Assembly (NCBI RefSeq): GCF_037414475.1
Contig: NZ_CP147913.1
Coordinates: forward strand, 7,314,001-7,378,000
Direction of reading: 5' to 3'
Length of the DNA: 64,000 nt
Source of the DNA: Myxococcus stipitatus
GTDB taxonomy: Bacteria > Myxococcota > Myxococcia > Myxococcales > Myxococcaceae
Both the position numbers and the translations under genes were made by a program. The notes under the pieces were generated by a model. That model was not told the DNA's origin, made no database searches, and was given only the letters and a program-made list of their open reading frames with translations. Below are positions 51,136-59,028 of this stretch, in pieces; the first letter of the stretch is position 1, and every line of letters starts with the position of its first letter.

Positions 51136-51176
51136 TTGACAGGAATCTCGCGGTCATTATTTTGAATGTCGTCAAA
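51136..51176 (+). promoter_or_regulatory. SdpR promoter with overlapping operator
   Basis: TTGACA (51136-51141), 16 bp, then TATTTT (51158-51163): a good housekeeping promoter. A perfect inverted repeat TTTGA-N6-TCAAA (51161-51176) overlaps the -10 end. This suits autorepression by the ArsR-type product encoded just downstream. Confidence 0.55.
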
Positions 51177-51192
51177 CACTCAAAAGGTCGCG

Positions 51193-51480
51193 ATGCGTAC
51201 CCAGGAAGTCTTCAAGGCCATTTCGGACCCGACCCGGCGCAAGGTGCTCAAGCTGCTGCAGGGCGGCTCGAAGACCGCGGGGGAGCTCGCGGAGGAGTTT
51301 GACATCACGAAGGGGTCGCTTTCGCATCACTTCAATGTCCTCAAGGCCGCCGACCTGGTGCGCTGCGAGCGGCGTGGACAGCAGCTCGTCTACTCCCTCA
51401 ACACGACGGTGTTCGAGGACGTGGCGGCCCTGCTCCTGGACCTCTTCAAGGTCGACAAACGCAAGGGGGAGTCCCAATGA
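51193..51480 (+). CDS. SdpR-like ArsR-family autorepressor
   Basis: A 95-residue winged-helix repressor: MRTQEVFKAISDPTRRKVLK, LLQGGSKTAGELAEEFDITK, GSLSHHFNVLKAADLVRCER, GQQLVYSLNTTVFED. It lacks the Cys metal-binding sites of true ArsR proteins and matches the SdpR subgroup, which represses its own operon and is titrated to the membrane by SdpI when toxin is bound (known in Bacillus). ATG 51193 follows AAAGG; ATG 51166 would place the start within the operator region and has no ribosome site. Its stop overlaps the SdpI start by 4 bp. Confidence 0.82.
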   Translation: MRTQEVFKAISDPTRRKVLKLLQGGSKTAGELAEEFDITKGSLSHHFNVLKAADLVRCERRGQQLVYSLNTTVFEDVAALLLDLFKVDKRKGESQ

Positions 51481-52163
51481 GAATCAGTCGCGCGAATGTG
51501 TTGAGCCTGGGATTCGTCGTCGCGTCGTTCGTGATGGCCGCAGCGCTCTACAGCCGGCTCCCGGCGATGGTCCCGACGCATTGGAATGCCCAGGGAGAGG
51601 TGGATGGCTACATGCCCAAACCCTGGGGAGCCTTCGGTCCTCCCTTGCTGACGGCGGGCATCTACCTGTTGCTGCTCGTCCTCCCTCGGATTTCACCCAA
51701 GGGCTACGCCATCGCGCGTTTCCAGGGCGTCTATGACCTCATGCAGTCGGCGATTGTCGCGTTCCTCTTCCTGATGACAGGACTGATGTTGCTCGCGGGC
51801 ATCGGCGTCTCCGTTCCAGTCCCTCGGGTGGTCTTGGTCGCCATCGGTCTGCTCTTCGTGGTCCTGGGCAACTTCATGGGGAAGTTCACCAAGAACTTCT
51901 TCTGTGGCATCCGGACGCCCTGGACGCTCGCGAGCGATGAGGTCTGGCTCCGCACGCACCGCCTGGGCGGAAGGCTCTTCGTCCTCGCGGGCCTGGTCTG
52001 CGTCGCGTCGGGGCTCTTCGACGCGGGGCCGATTCCCCTCATCGTGTCCATCGCCGTGGCCGCGGGAGTCCCCATCTTCTATTCCTATGTGCTCTATCGC
52101 CGGCTCGAAGGCGACGGCCCGCGCTGGCCCCCGGAGGACAACGAGTCCAGACACTCCACATGA
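51477..52163 (+). CDS. SdpI-like membrane immunity/signal protein
   Basis: A 228-residue protein with six hydrophobic helices. The N-terminal PAMVPTHWNAQGEVDGYMPK is the DUF1648 signature, and LGNFMGKFTKNFFCGIRTPWTLAS is the SdpI signature. Bacillus SdpI gives immunity to the SdpC killing factor and sequesters the repressor SdpR. Here only the SdpR-SdpI pair is present (ATGA overlap); no SdpC or SdpAB gene lies within the window. It may therefore defend against foreign Sdp-like toxins or sense membrane-active peptides. Inner-membrane location. Confidence 0.82.
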   Translation: MRISRANVLSLGFVVASFVMAAALYSRLPAMVPTHWNAQGEVDGYMPKPWGAFGPPLLTAGIYLLLLVLPRISPKGYAIARFQGVYDLMQSAIVAFLFLMTGLMLLAGIGVSVPVPRVVLVAIGLLFVVLGNFMGKFTKNFFCGIRTPWTLASDEVWLRTHRLGGRLFVLAGLVCVASGLFDAGPIPLIVSIAVAAGVPIFYSYVLYRRLEGDGPRWPPEDNESRHST

Positions 52164-52200
52164 CGCGCGGGCCATGGCTCGTGCATGTCAGGCGTGGAGT
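52153..52200. terminator. Long hairpin between SdpI and the GlxA-type gene
   Basis: ACTCCAC and GTGGAGT arms (7 bp) plus an inner TGAC/GTCA pairing span the SdpI stop codon and the gap to the convergent gene. Moderate strength. Confidence 0.35.
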
Positions 52201-52222
52201 CCTTGCCCCTTGATGCGCGGCT

Positions 52223-53197
52223 TCAGCGCAGCGCGAAGCGCCGGCGGTACGCGTCGGGTGTCAGTCCGGTGCGTGCCTTGAACCGGCGGCGGAACGCGGT
52301 GGTGTCCGCGTAGCCCACGGCCACCGAGATGTCCTCCACGGTGCGGGGTGTGGTCTCCAACAGGCGTCGCGCGGCCTCGATGCGCAGGCGCTGGACGTAG
52401 TCGAGCGGCGTGTCTCCCGTGGCCTTGCGGAAGCGGCGCAGGAGGGTCCGCTCGCCCAGACTTGCGGCGCTGGCCGCGCCGGCCAGGGTCACCGACCCCT
52501 TCATGTTCGCCTCCAGCCATGCCTGTGCGCGCAGCACGGCGTCGTCCCCATGGTCCCTGGGCGCCGCATGCACCGCGTACGGCGCCTGGAACCTCCGGCC
52601 CGGCTCCACCAGGAGCATCTTCGCGCAGAGCGCCGCCAGCTCCGGCGAGGCCAGCTTCGACACCAGATGCAGGGCGAGGTCGAGGTAGGCCGTGACGCCG
52701 CCCGCAGTGAGCACGTCACCCAGGTCCACCAGGAGCAATTCGGGCTTGAGCGACACGCGGGGATAGCGCCCCTCGAAGCGCTGGGCGAGGCCCCAGTGAG
52801 TGGTGGCCTCCCGTCCCTCCAGGAGCCCCGTCTCCGCGAGCAGGAAGACCCCGGCGCACACGGCCGCGAGCTTCGCGCCTTGCTCGTGCTGGCGCCTCAT
52901 CCATTTCGCCGCGGCGTGCTCGGCCACGATGCTCTCGACGTGCCCCACGGCCGCCGGAACAAGGACGACGTCAAAGTGTTCCGAGGCGTCCGGAACACGC
53001 GCCTCCGCGAGCATCAGGCCGTGGAAGCTCCGAGCAGGTCCTGGGCGCGGCGACACGAGCTCCGCGGCGAACGGCGCTCCTTTTCCCTGCTCCTGATTCA
53101 GCAGGTTCGCCATCGCGAACACATCCAGGGGCCCGGTGACGCTGGAGGCGACACATCCATCCAGGGCCAGCACCGCGATGCGCGTCGACGAGGGCAT
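52223..53197 (-). CDS. GlxA-family AraC-type regulator (DJ-1/PfpI plus HTH)
   Basis: A 324-residue transcription factor. The N-terminal two-thirds is a class I glutamine-amidotransferase/DJ-1-like sensor (IAVLALDGCVASSVTGPLDVFAMANL, KLAAVCAGVFLLAETGLLEG, VLTAGGVTAYLDLALHLV). The C-terminus is a double AraC HTH (VTLAGAASAASLGERTLLRR, GDTPLDYVQRLRIEAARRLL, ISVAVGYADTTAFRRRF). Divergent from the cysteine hydrolase gene with about 106 bp between starts; this pairing recurs in bacteria and suggests it controls the hydrolase, possibly sensing its substrate or product. Cytosolic. Confidence 0.87.
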   Translation of the reverse strand: MPSSTRIAVLALDGCVASSVTGPLDVFAMANLLNQEQGKGAPFAAELVSPRPGPARSFHGLMLAEARVPDASEHFDVVLVPAAVGHVESIVAEHAAAKWMRRQHEQGAKLAAVCAGVFLLAETGLLEGREATTHWGLAQRFEGRYPRVSLKPELLLVDLGDVLTAGGVTAYLDLALHLVSKLASPELAALCAKMLLVEPGRRFQAPYAVHAAPRDHGDDAVLRAQAWLEANMKGSVTLAGAASAASLGERTLLRRFRKATGDTPLDYVQRLRIEAARRLLETTPRTVEDISVAVGYADTTAFRRRFKARTGLTPDAYRRRFALR

Positions 53198-53303
53198 GGC
53201 CGCTTGTCGTTTTCCGCCCGGACTTTGTCAATCCGGACACTCCCGCCCGGTGCTCCGCCTGGATATTCCATCGTGCGCATCCCCACCCCAGCTGGAGGAC
53301 CTC

Positions 53304-53873
53304 ATGGAGAAGACCTTGGAGAACACGGCACTGGTGCTCATCGACATCCAGAATGACTATTTCCCGGGAGGGCGGTTCGAACTGGACCGCTCCGACGCCG
53401 CGGCGGCTCAGGCCCGTGCGGCGCTGGACTTCTTCCGCGAGCGGAACCTGCCGGTCATCCACGTGCAGCACATCTCGCTTCAGCCCGGGGCGACGTTCTT
53501 CCTGCCGAAGACCGCGGGCGCGGAGATTCATCCCCAGGTCGCGCCTCGTCCGGGGGAGGCGGTGGTGCTCAAGCACTTCCCCAACAGCTTCCGGGAAACC
53601 GACCTCCAGGAGCGGCTGCGCGCGTCGGGTGTGAAGCACCTGGTGGTGTCGGGGATGATGACGCTCATGTGTGTGGATGCCACGGTGCGCGCGGCGGCGG
53701 ACCTGGGCTACTCCGTCACGGTGCTCCACGACGCGTGCGCGGCCCGCGCATTGGAGTTCAACGGGCAGGCCGTCCCCGCGCCCCAGGTCCATGCCGCGTT
53801 CCTCGCCGCGCTCGGCTTCGCCTACGCCAAGGTGGTCTCCACGGGGGAGTTCCTGGCCCAGGCCGGGCGCTGA
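53304..53873 (+). CDS. Isochorismatase-family cysteine hydrolase
   Basis: A 189-residue hydrolase with the family triad: Asp in LVLIDIQNDYFPGG, Lys in VVLKHFPNSF, Cys in VVSGMMTLMCVDATVRAAAD. It belongs with the nicotinamidase/isochorismatase superfamily; the Cys nucleophile suggests amide hydrolysis (nicotinamide, carbamoyl or similar) rather than isochorismate. Specificity is not visible. GGAGG precedes ATG 53304. Adjacent and divergent to a GlxA-type regulator. The upstream frame from 53136 opposes that regulator and was not used. Confidence 0.82.
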   Translation: MEKTLENTALVLIDIQNDYFPGGRFELDRSDAAAAQARAALDFFRERNLPVIHVQHISLQPGATFFLPKTAGAEIHPQVAPRPGEAVVLKHFPNSFRETDLQERLRASGVKHLVVSGMMTLMCVDATVRAAADLGYSVTVLHDACAARALEFNGQAVPAPQVHAAFLAALGFAYAKVVSTGEFLAQAGR

Positions 53874-53955
53874 CCGTTCGTCCTCGGGCCCGTGCTCTAC
53901 TCGTGAAGCACCGCGTTCATCCGTGGTGCTTGAACGAGACACCCGGGGATTGAAG

Positions 53956-54837
53956 ATGCCATCCAGCCGTCCGACGAGAATCGCGGTGATTGGAAGTGGG
54001 CTCATGGGGACCGCGCTGTCGCGAGCCTTCGCGGCCGCGGGCCATGAGGTCGCTGTATGGAACAGGACTCATTCCAAGGCGAAGGCCGTGGGCGGTGGCA
54101 CGGTCGCGTTCGAGAACCTGCGCGAGGCCGTCTCCGGCCGCGAGCTGGTCGTCGTCTCCCTGTCGAACTACGCGGCCAGCGCCGAGCTGTTCTCCTCGGC
54201 GGAGGTCGCGTCGGCGCTCGCGGGGACCACGCTGGTCCAGCTCACGAGCGGCTCACCGGCGGACGCGCGGAGCGGCCTGGAGTGGGCGAAGCGCCAGGGC
54301 GTGGACTACCTGGACGCGGCGATTCTCGCCTACCCGGGGTTCGTCGCCACCGATTACGCCACCGTCTTCTATGCCGGCTCGCGAGCCGTCTTCGACCGGC
54401 ACCTCCAGACGCTCCAGGCGATTGCGAAGAACTCCGTGTACGTCGACGAGCGGATTGGCGCCGCGGCGACCCTCGACTGCGCGATTCTCGAGGCTTACTA
54501 CGGTGGCTGTCTGTCGATGCTCCACGCGGCGGCGATGTGCAAGGCGGAAGGTCTGAACCCGGACCTGTTCTTCGCGCAGAAGAACTCCTTCCTCGGGCTG
54601 ATATCCGTCACGACCGATGCCGCGCAGGGCATGGTCGCCCGCGACGACTTCGCGGGTGACCAGTGCAGCCTGAACACCCACGTCGCCGCCATCGAGCACA
54701 TCGTCCGGCTGAGCCGCGATGCGCGCATCAGCGCGCGGTTCCCACAGGAGTTGCTCGAGAACTATCGGCGAGCGCTCGGCGCGGGGCTGGGCGCGCAGGA
54801 GCTGCCCGCCGTGTTCCGCACGCTGACTCGCGAGTGA
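53956..54837 (+). CDS. NAD(P)-dependent imine reductase-like / beta-hydroxyacid dehydrogenase-like enzyme
   Basis: A 293-residue oxidoreductase. The Rossmann start is IAVIGSGLMGTALSRAFAAAGHEVAVWNRT, with Arg/Thr favouring NADPH. LVQLTSGSPADARSGLEWAK then YLDAAILAYPGF and LDCAILEAYYGGCLSMLHAAAM resemble the imine reductase branch of the 6-phosphogluconate dehydrogenase superfamily. Substrate is unknown; cyclic imines or a short hydroxyacid are possible. It follows the cysteine hydrolase by 82 bp in the same direction and may share its transcript. Ends at a bidirectional terminator. Confidence 0.78.
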   Translation: MPSSRPTRIAVIGSGLMGTALSRAFAAAGHEVAVWNRTHSKAKAVGGGTVAFENLREAVSGRELVVVSLSNYAASAELFSSAEVASALAGTTLVQLTSGSPADARSGLEWAKRQGVDYLDAAILAYPGFVATDYATVFYAGSRAVFDRHLQTLQAIAKNSVYVDERIGAAATLDCAILEAYYGGCLSMLHAAAMCKAEGLNPDLFFAQKNSFLGLISVTTDAAQGMVARDDFAGDQCSLNTHVAAIEHIVRLSRDARISARFPQELLENYRRALGAGLGAQELPAVFRTLTRE

Positions 54838-54860
54838 CGCGGCGTCCGCGTCGGGAGGCC

Positions 54861-54893
54861 CAGGGGCGCTTCGAAGTCATGAAGCAGCCCCTG
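54861..54893. terminator. Bidirectional hairpin between convergent genes
   Basis: CAGGGGC-GCTTC pairs with GAAGC-A-GCCCCTG (12 pairs, one bulge) around an 8-nt loop, between the imine reductase-like gene and the large protease/toxin-like gene. It lies about 10-25 bp from both stop codons. Confidence 0.65.
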
Positions 54894-54903
54894 AGGGTTC
54901 GCG

Positions 54904-57900
54904 CTACGGCAGCTTGCCGTCGTACAGGACGGTGAGCGTGATGATGCCGTCGGGGCCGATGGAGCCGACGATGGGCTCTTCCTGGTGCTTCGTGCTCCCG
55001 TAGAACGATGCGAGACCCAGCTGGCTCTCGACGGGGGCGGCCACCTCGGCGGTGATGTCGAAGGGCTTGTCGCCCATGAGCTGGCGCACCTGGTCCAACG
55101 TCATCTGCACCGTGGTCCCGGTGGAGTCCTTGACGAGCAGGGTCGGTCCGCCCGCGGCGAGCTGCTGGGCGCGGAGCAGCTCGAACTGCTGCGGCGTGAA
55201 GTACTCCGCGCGCGAGGGCTTGGGGAGCCCCGCCACGAAGCTGCCGAAGTTGAGCCAGGACACCTGGCCGTCGGAGTTCACGGGCGTGTTGCGAGCCCAG
55301 GCCTCGGCGAGGCCCGGGTTCCGGGTGAGCATCACCACGTTCTCGCCCACGTTGTTCCCCGCGGACTCACGCACCGACAGCCAGAAGCGCTGGAAGAACG
55401 GAAGGCTCTCGATGGCGCCTTCCTCCATCCGCCCGGAGCGCACCGAGCGCGGGTGGAGGCCCGTGGTGATGATGGTCTCCAGGTCGTCGATGACGATGTC
55501 GCGGATGCCTCGGTAGCCGTGGACACGAGAGCCCGCGGCGGAGGCGCCGAAGCGAGGCATCGGGGCGAGCACGCCCAGGCCATCCACCACGATGTTGTCC
55601 GGGCGCGACTGCGTGTCCACGCCCGGCAGCTCCATCAGGCTGCTGAGCACGAAGGACGAACCGAAGCTCACGCCACCTTGCAGCGCGGCGGTCTGCAGAT
55701 ACTTCGGGTCGCCGTTGAGGATTCCCTCCAGCGCGCCGGGCGTTCCCAGCGCGTAGGCGCCGATTCCCCCCATGCCGTCGATGGCGGCGCCGCGCACCAC
55801 CGTGCTCAGGGCGCTCTGTCCCCGAGCCGCCGCGACGATGGACAGGCGCATGCCGAAGTACGTGGTCAGTCCGTCCACCACGCCGCCGGCCACGGCGTTA
55901 CCCAGGTGGAGTTGACCCGTGGTGTCGTAGTTGTTGCCCGCGTTGAGCGCGGTGCTCACCACGCTGGTGGTGAGGCCCGCGGTGCCGGCCTGGAGCATGG
56001 CGGTGCCCAGCGTGACGCCGCCCACCGTGAGCGTGGCGCCGGCCGGGATGGCCGCCGCGGCGAGGATGGGGGCCGCCATGGACGCCACCAACCCCACGCC
56101 GGCGATGATGGCGCGGCGCCGTCCCTGGACGTTCTCGCCCATGGCGGCGATGGCGTCGCCGTAGCGAGGGAGGCTGGAGCGGAAGGTGGCGTCCTGCGTG
56201 CTTCCGGCCGTCATGGCCTGGGCGATGTATGCCGGGTCGTCGGAGGCTCGGACGTGGTCGGCGAGCAGGGAGAGGCTGTTGGCGTTGAGGGCGGCGTATT
56301 CGTCGAGCCGGGAGTTCTCGATGGGATTGCCGCCGTTGAGGACCTGGATGGCGGCGGAGGTGAGGCCATCCGCGCCGTGGCGTGTGAGGTCCGGGTCGGC
56401 GAGGCCGCTCGAGGAGGTGGCCAGGTCGTCGAGGTAGTTGGCGGCCTGGTCCGGTGTGAGCTTTCCGGACTGGATGGCCTGGGCCACGGTGCCCGCCGAC
56501 AACGGGTTGCCCAGCGCGGCGATGGCGGGGTGGCGCGCCAACACGTCCGGAGGCGGGGCCGGAATCTGGGCTTCGGGGGAAATGAGGGGCAGGCCATCGG
56601 CGCCGATGGGGACCTCGCCGTTGGGGCCAAAGCCGCCCGTGAGTCCCTCGGTGAGGGACTCGAGTTGGATGAACGCCACGGCGGTGGCGAGGTTGCCGTT
56701 GTGGTGGTCCACCAGCGCCGAGGTGAGCTGGGGATTGTCGAGGAACGCGACGAACAATCCCTGGCGCTGCTCGGCCGTGGCGCCTTGGAGCAGGTCACCG
56801 ACGTGTGCGTTGCGGAGCAGGGCGCCCATGCGAGCCGACTCGGTGCTGGCCAGGGCCGGGTTCCCCATCGCGTAGACGGCGCCGAGCCCCTTGCCCAGGG
56901 CCTCGCGGAACGACGCCTGCTCCAGGGGCATGGAGCCCGCTTGCCGGGCGACGGTGAGGAAGAAGCTGGCCTGCGCGCCATTGGGCGGGCTCGTGGTGGT
57001 GGCCAGGGTGGAGGCCACGTTCATGAAGTCGCGGAGCGCGAGCATGCGGCTGCCGCTGTTCATGAACGTGGGGTCGCTCATGCCCGTCGGATTGAGTCCG
57101 AGCGTCGCGACGAACGACTCCATGCCGTCTGGTCCGATGGCGTCGAGCACGGCCTGGGCCGCGTCGGGCGTCGTGGCGGAGTGCAGGGCCCAGGCGGCGA
57201 TTTCACCTGTGTGGCGTCCACGTGTCGCGAGCGTGGGGTCCATCGCCGCGGTGGCCAGCGCGGCGGACATCTCCGGGGTGAAGCCCCCGGTGGCCACGGA
57301 GAGCTGTTCCATGGCGGTGGTGAAGCCCTGGAGGTCGGCCTGGGCGCTTCGTGGGGGTGCGTAGCGCGAGGCCATGGCGGTGGTGAGCGCGGCGAGGGCC
57401 TGGGGGTTCTGCTCCCCGGAGTCGAGCCAGAACGCATCCTGAGCGTCGATGATGGCGCCGATGTCCTTCGCGGTGGGGTTGGGGGGCAGGGCGCGGACGG
57501 CCTGGTCGAGGGCGGTTTGCTGGTCGGCCGTGAGGGGCCGGCCCTCGGAGGTGTCGGCCAGGAGCATGTTCTGGATGGAGGCGGGGATGCGGGCGGCGTC
57601 CAGGGCCTGTTGACGCTCGGGAGAGCCAGGGGGTGCGCTCAGCACGCGGTTCATGGCCGCGCCGCTGGTGGTGTGCACGAGCTGGTAGTTGCCGGCGGCG
57701 TTGAACTCCTTGAAGTTCGCATACGTGCGGCCAGTGGAGGGGTCGAAGATGGACTCACCCTGACGGATGACGGCGTGGCCCGTGGTGCCTTCGGCGCCGG
57801 GGCGGGTGTCCTTGAGGAGGAGGACCTCGCTTCGTGCGCGAAGCTGAGGCGTCGCGAGCGCGAGCCAGTCGCCGACCGCGTCCAGGCAGTTGCGCTGACC

Positions 57901-58179
57901 GTCGCGAGTGTTCTCGGTCAGCAACGTGGTGGCGGGCGCGGAGGTGGACGGTGCCACGACACCATCCATGGCGAGGAGCTGGCTGCGAGACTGTCTCGGT
58001 GTGCTCGCCTCGGGCGCTCGTGAAAGTGTATCGCCGCCGAGGAAGCCACCGCGCTGTGTCTTGGACGCGGGTGGTGGTGCTGGTGTTGGTGGCGGTGGTT
58101 TCACCGCCGCTTGTGGCTTGGGTGGCGGTGGTGGCAACGGTAGCGGCTGTGCGTCGCGCTTGATGGTGCTCAATGTCAT
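54904..58179 (-). CDS. Large toxin-like protein: papain-like protease, helical array, hydrophobic segment, C-terminal ART-like domain
   Basis: A 1091-residue protein starting MTLSTIKRDAQPLPLPPPPP with no Sec signal. Pro-rich linker 1-45. Papain-like cysteine protease candidate about 85-160: Cys98 (QRNCLDAVGDWLALA), His135 (TTGHAVIRQGE), Asp146 (SIFDPSTGRTY). A long alpha-helical region follows to about 700, with Gly/Ser and TADQQ, SPPNG spacers. A strongly hydrophobic Ala/Gly segment comes next (AIIAGVGLVASMAAPILAAA then IPAGATLTVGGVTLG). The last 210 residues begin VHGYRGIRDIVIDDLETIIT then TGLHPRSV, with FWLSVRES and LTRNPGLAEAWARN; the YRG...GLHP pattern weakly resembles ADP-ribosyltransferases. 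The N-terminal S-T-I-K-R matches the start of the amidase at 19528. ATG 58179 has GAGGGGG directly upstream. No immunity gene is obvious next to it. Confidence 0.6.
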   Translation of the reverse strand: MTLSTIKRDAQPLPLPPPPPKPQAAVKPPPPTPAPPPASKTQRGGFLGGDTLSRAPEASTPRQSRSQLLAMDGVVAPSTSAPATTLLTENTRDGQRNCLDAVGDWLALATPQLRARSEVLLLKDTRPGAEGTTGHAVIRQGESIFDPSTGRTYANFKEFNAAGNYQLVHTTSGAAMNRVLSAPPGSPERQQALDAARIPASIQNMLLADTSEGRPLTADQQTALDQAVRALPPNPTAKDIGAIIDAQDAFWLDSGEQNPQALAALTTAMASRYAPPRSAQADLQGFTTAMEQLSVATGGFTPEMSAALATAAMDPTLATRGRHTGEIAAWALHSATTPDAAQAVLDAIGPDGMESFVATLGLNPTGMSDPTFMNSGSRMLALRDFMNVASTLATTTSPPNGAQASFFLTVARQAGSMPLEQASFREALGKGLGAVYAMGNPALASTESARMGALLRNAHVGDLLQGATAEQRQGLFVAFLDNPQLTSALVDHHNGNLATAVAFIQLESLTEGLTGGFGPNGEVPIGADGLPLISPEAQIPAPPPDVLARHPAIAALGNPLSAGTVAQAIQSGKLTPDQAANYLDDLATSSSGLADPDLTRHGADGLTSAAIQVLNGGNPIENSRLDEYAALNANSLSLLADHVRASDDPAYIAQAMTAGSTQDATFRSSLPRYGDAIAAMGENVQGRRRAIIAGVGLVASMAAPILAAAAIPAGATLTVGGVTLGTAMLQAGTAGLTTSVVSTALNAGNNYDTTGQLHLGNAVAGGVVDGLTTYFGMRLSIVAAARGQSALSTVVRGAAIDGMGGIGAYALGTPGALEGILNGDPKYLQTAALQGGVSFGSSFVLSSLMELPGVDTQSRPDNIVVDGLGVLAPMPRFGASAAGSRVHGYRGIRDIVIDDLETIITTGLHPRSVRSGRMEEGAIESLPFFQRFWLSVRESAGNNVGENVVMLTRNPGLAEAWARNTPVNSDGQVSWLNFGSFVAGLPKPSRAEYFTPQQFELLRAQQLAAGGPTLLVKDSTGTTVQMTLDQVRQLMGDKPFDITAEVAAPVESQLGLASFYGSTKHQEEPIVGSIGPDGIITLTVLYDGKLP

Positions 58180-58438
58180 TCCCCCTCTTGTGCTGCCCTC
58201 ATGCTGCTGTGAACAGGTCGTGTTTTCCAGGGGGGCCGTCACGAATTGCTTCGATGGGGGCCGACACGATGCGACGGGGGCGTGACACGGGGGCTTTCGT
58301 GGACGACTGTGTGAGTCTGGCGAAACGCGAAGGCGCACGACGCATGAGGTCTCACGGCGACCACGGAGGTCTCTCATTGCCATCGTCAGTGGGGGCTCGC
58401 GGCGTTGAAGGCGCTGCCCTGACGCGCCGGGCCGGAAC

Positions 58439-58460
58439 CTGATTTGTCCAGGAAAATCAG
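58439..58460. promoter_or_regulatory. CTGATTT-N8-AAATCAG inverted repeat in the divergent promoter region
   Basis: A perfect 7-bp inverted repeat in a local A/T-rich patch, 83 bp before ATG 58543. The 363-bp gap 58180-58542 between the divergent large gene and small lipoprotein gene shows no coding sequence; it holds this site and promoter space. Confidence 0.45.
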
Positions 58461-58542
58461 AATTAGAGGGAGATCTTCTTTGTTCTCTTCGCGAGGAATG
58501 GTTGGGTCGGGGTTCCCCCTTCTCCTGGAGAGGTACCCGGCA

Positions 58543-58965
58543 ATGAAGAACTTCCTCGCAGTGATGGTCTCTGTTGTTTCGCTCTCGTTGTTCGGTTGCA
58601 GCAACGCGGCGCCCGAGAAGGCGCAGGAGCCGGAGACGGCGGAGCAGACGCAAGGGTTGCAGGCGACGGGCGCGGGTTGTGAGCTGGATTCAGAGTGCGC
58701 GTCGGGCCTGTGTTGGCTCGAGGCGGATTCGTATCCCCTCTACAACCCGTACTGGATTCGGGCGGACAGCTGCACCGAGGAGTGCGGTGGCCCGACGGAC
58801 CATGAGTCGTGCCGCCGCCTCGCCGCGTCGCTCAATGCGCCGTCGCCGAGCACCGCGCGCTGCATCCCCGCGCGGGGCGTCTACGACGACTACCCCTACG
58901 ACGACATCTTCTACGTGTGTGACATGGTGGCCGCGGGCCTGGGCCACGTGGCCTGGGTGGAGTAA
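58543..58965 (+). CDS. Small Cys-rich lipoprotein
   Basis: A 140-residue lipoprotein (VMVSVVSLSLFGC lipobox, Cys19). After a Glu/Thr-rich linker there are cysteines in GAGCELDSECASGLCWLEAD, ADSCTEECGGP, HESCRRLA, ARCIPARG and FYVCDM, likely five disulfides. GGAGAGG lies 9 nt before ATG 58543. The CELDSECASGLCW motif resembles short disulfide-rich (EGF-like or Dickkopf-like) modules common in myxobacterial surface proteins. Function unknown. Ends at a strong hairpin shared with the convergent gene. Confidence 0.65.
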   Translation: MKNFLAVMVSVVSLSLFGCSNAAPEKAQEPETAEQTQGLQATGAGCELDSECASGLCWLEADSYPLYNPYWIRADSCTEECGGPTDHESCRRLAASLNAPSPSTARCIPARGVYDDYPYDDIFYVCDMVAAGLGHVAWVE

Positions 58966-58980
58966 CCGCACAACCCCTCG

Positions 58981-59011
58981 CGCCGTCCGGGGAGGGTGTC
59001 CCCGGGCGGCG
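58981..59011. terminator. Strong bidirectional hairpin
   Basis: CGCCGTCCGGGGA and TCCCCGGGCGGCG pair over 13 positions with one G-T wobble and a 5-nt loop, between convergent genes ending at 58965 and 59029. Confidence 0.7.
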
Positions 59012-59028
59012 TGTGGGGCGCGTCGAAC

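Noticed and set aside
54985..58023. A 1012-codon open frame on the plus strand opposite the large toxin-like gene
   Set aside because: It is antisense to a frame with clear protein character; its translation is Gly/Val/Arg/His-rich with no recognisable domain, which is the expected by-product of extreme third-position G/C.
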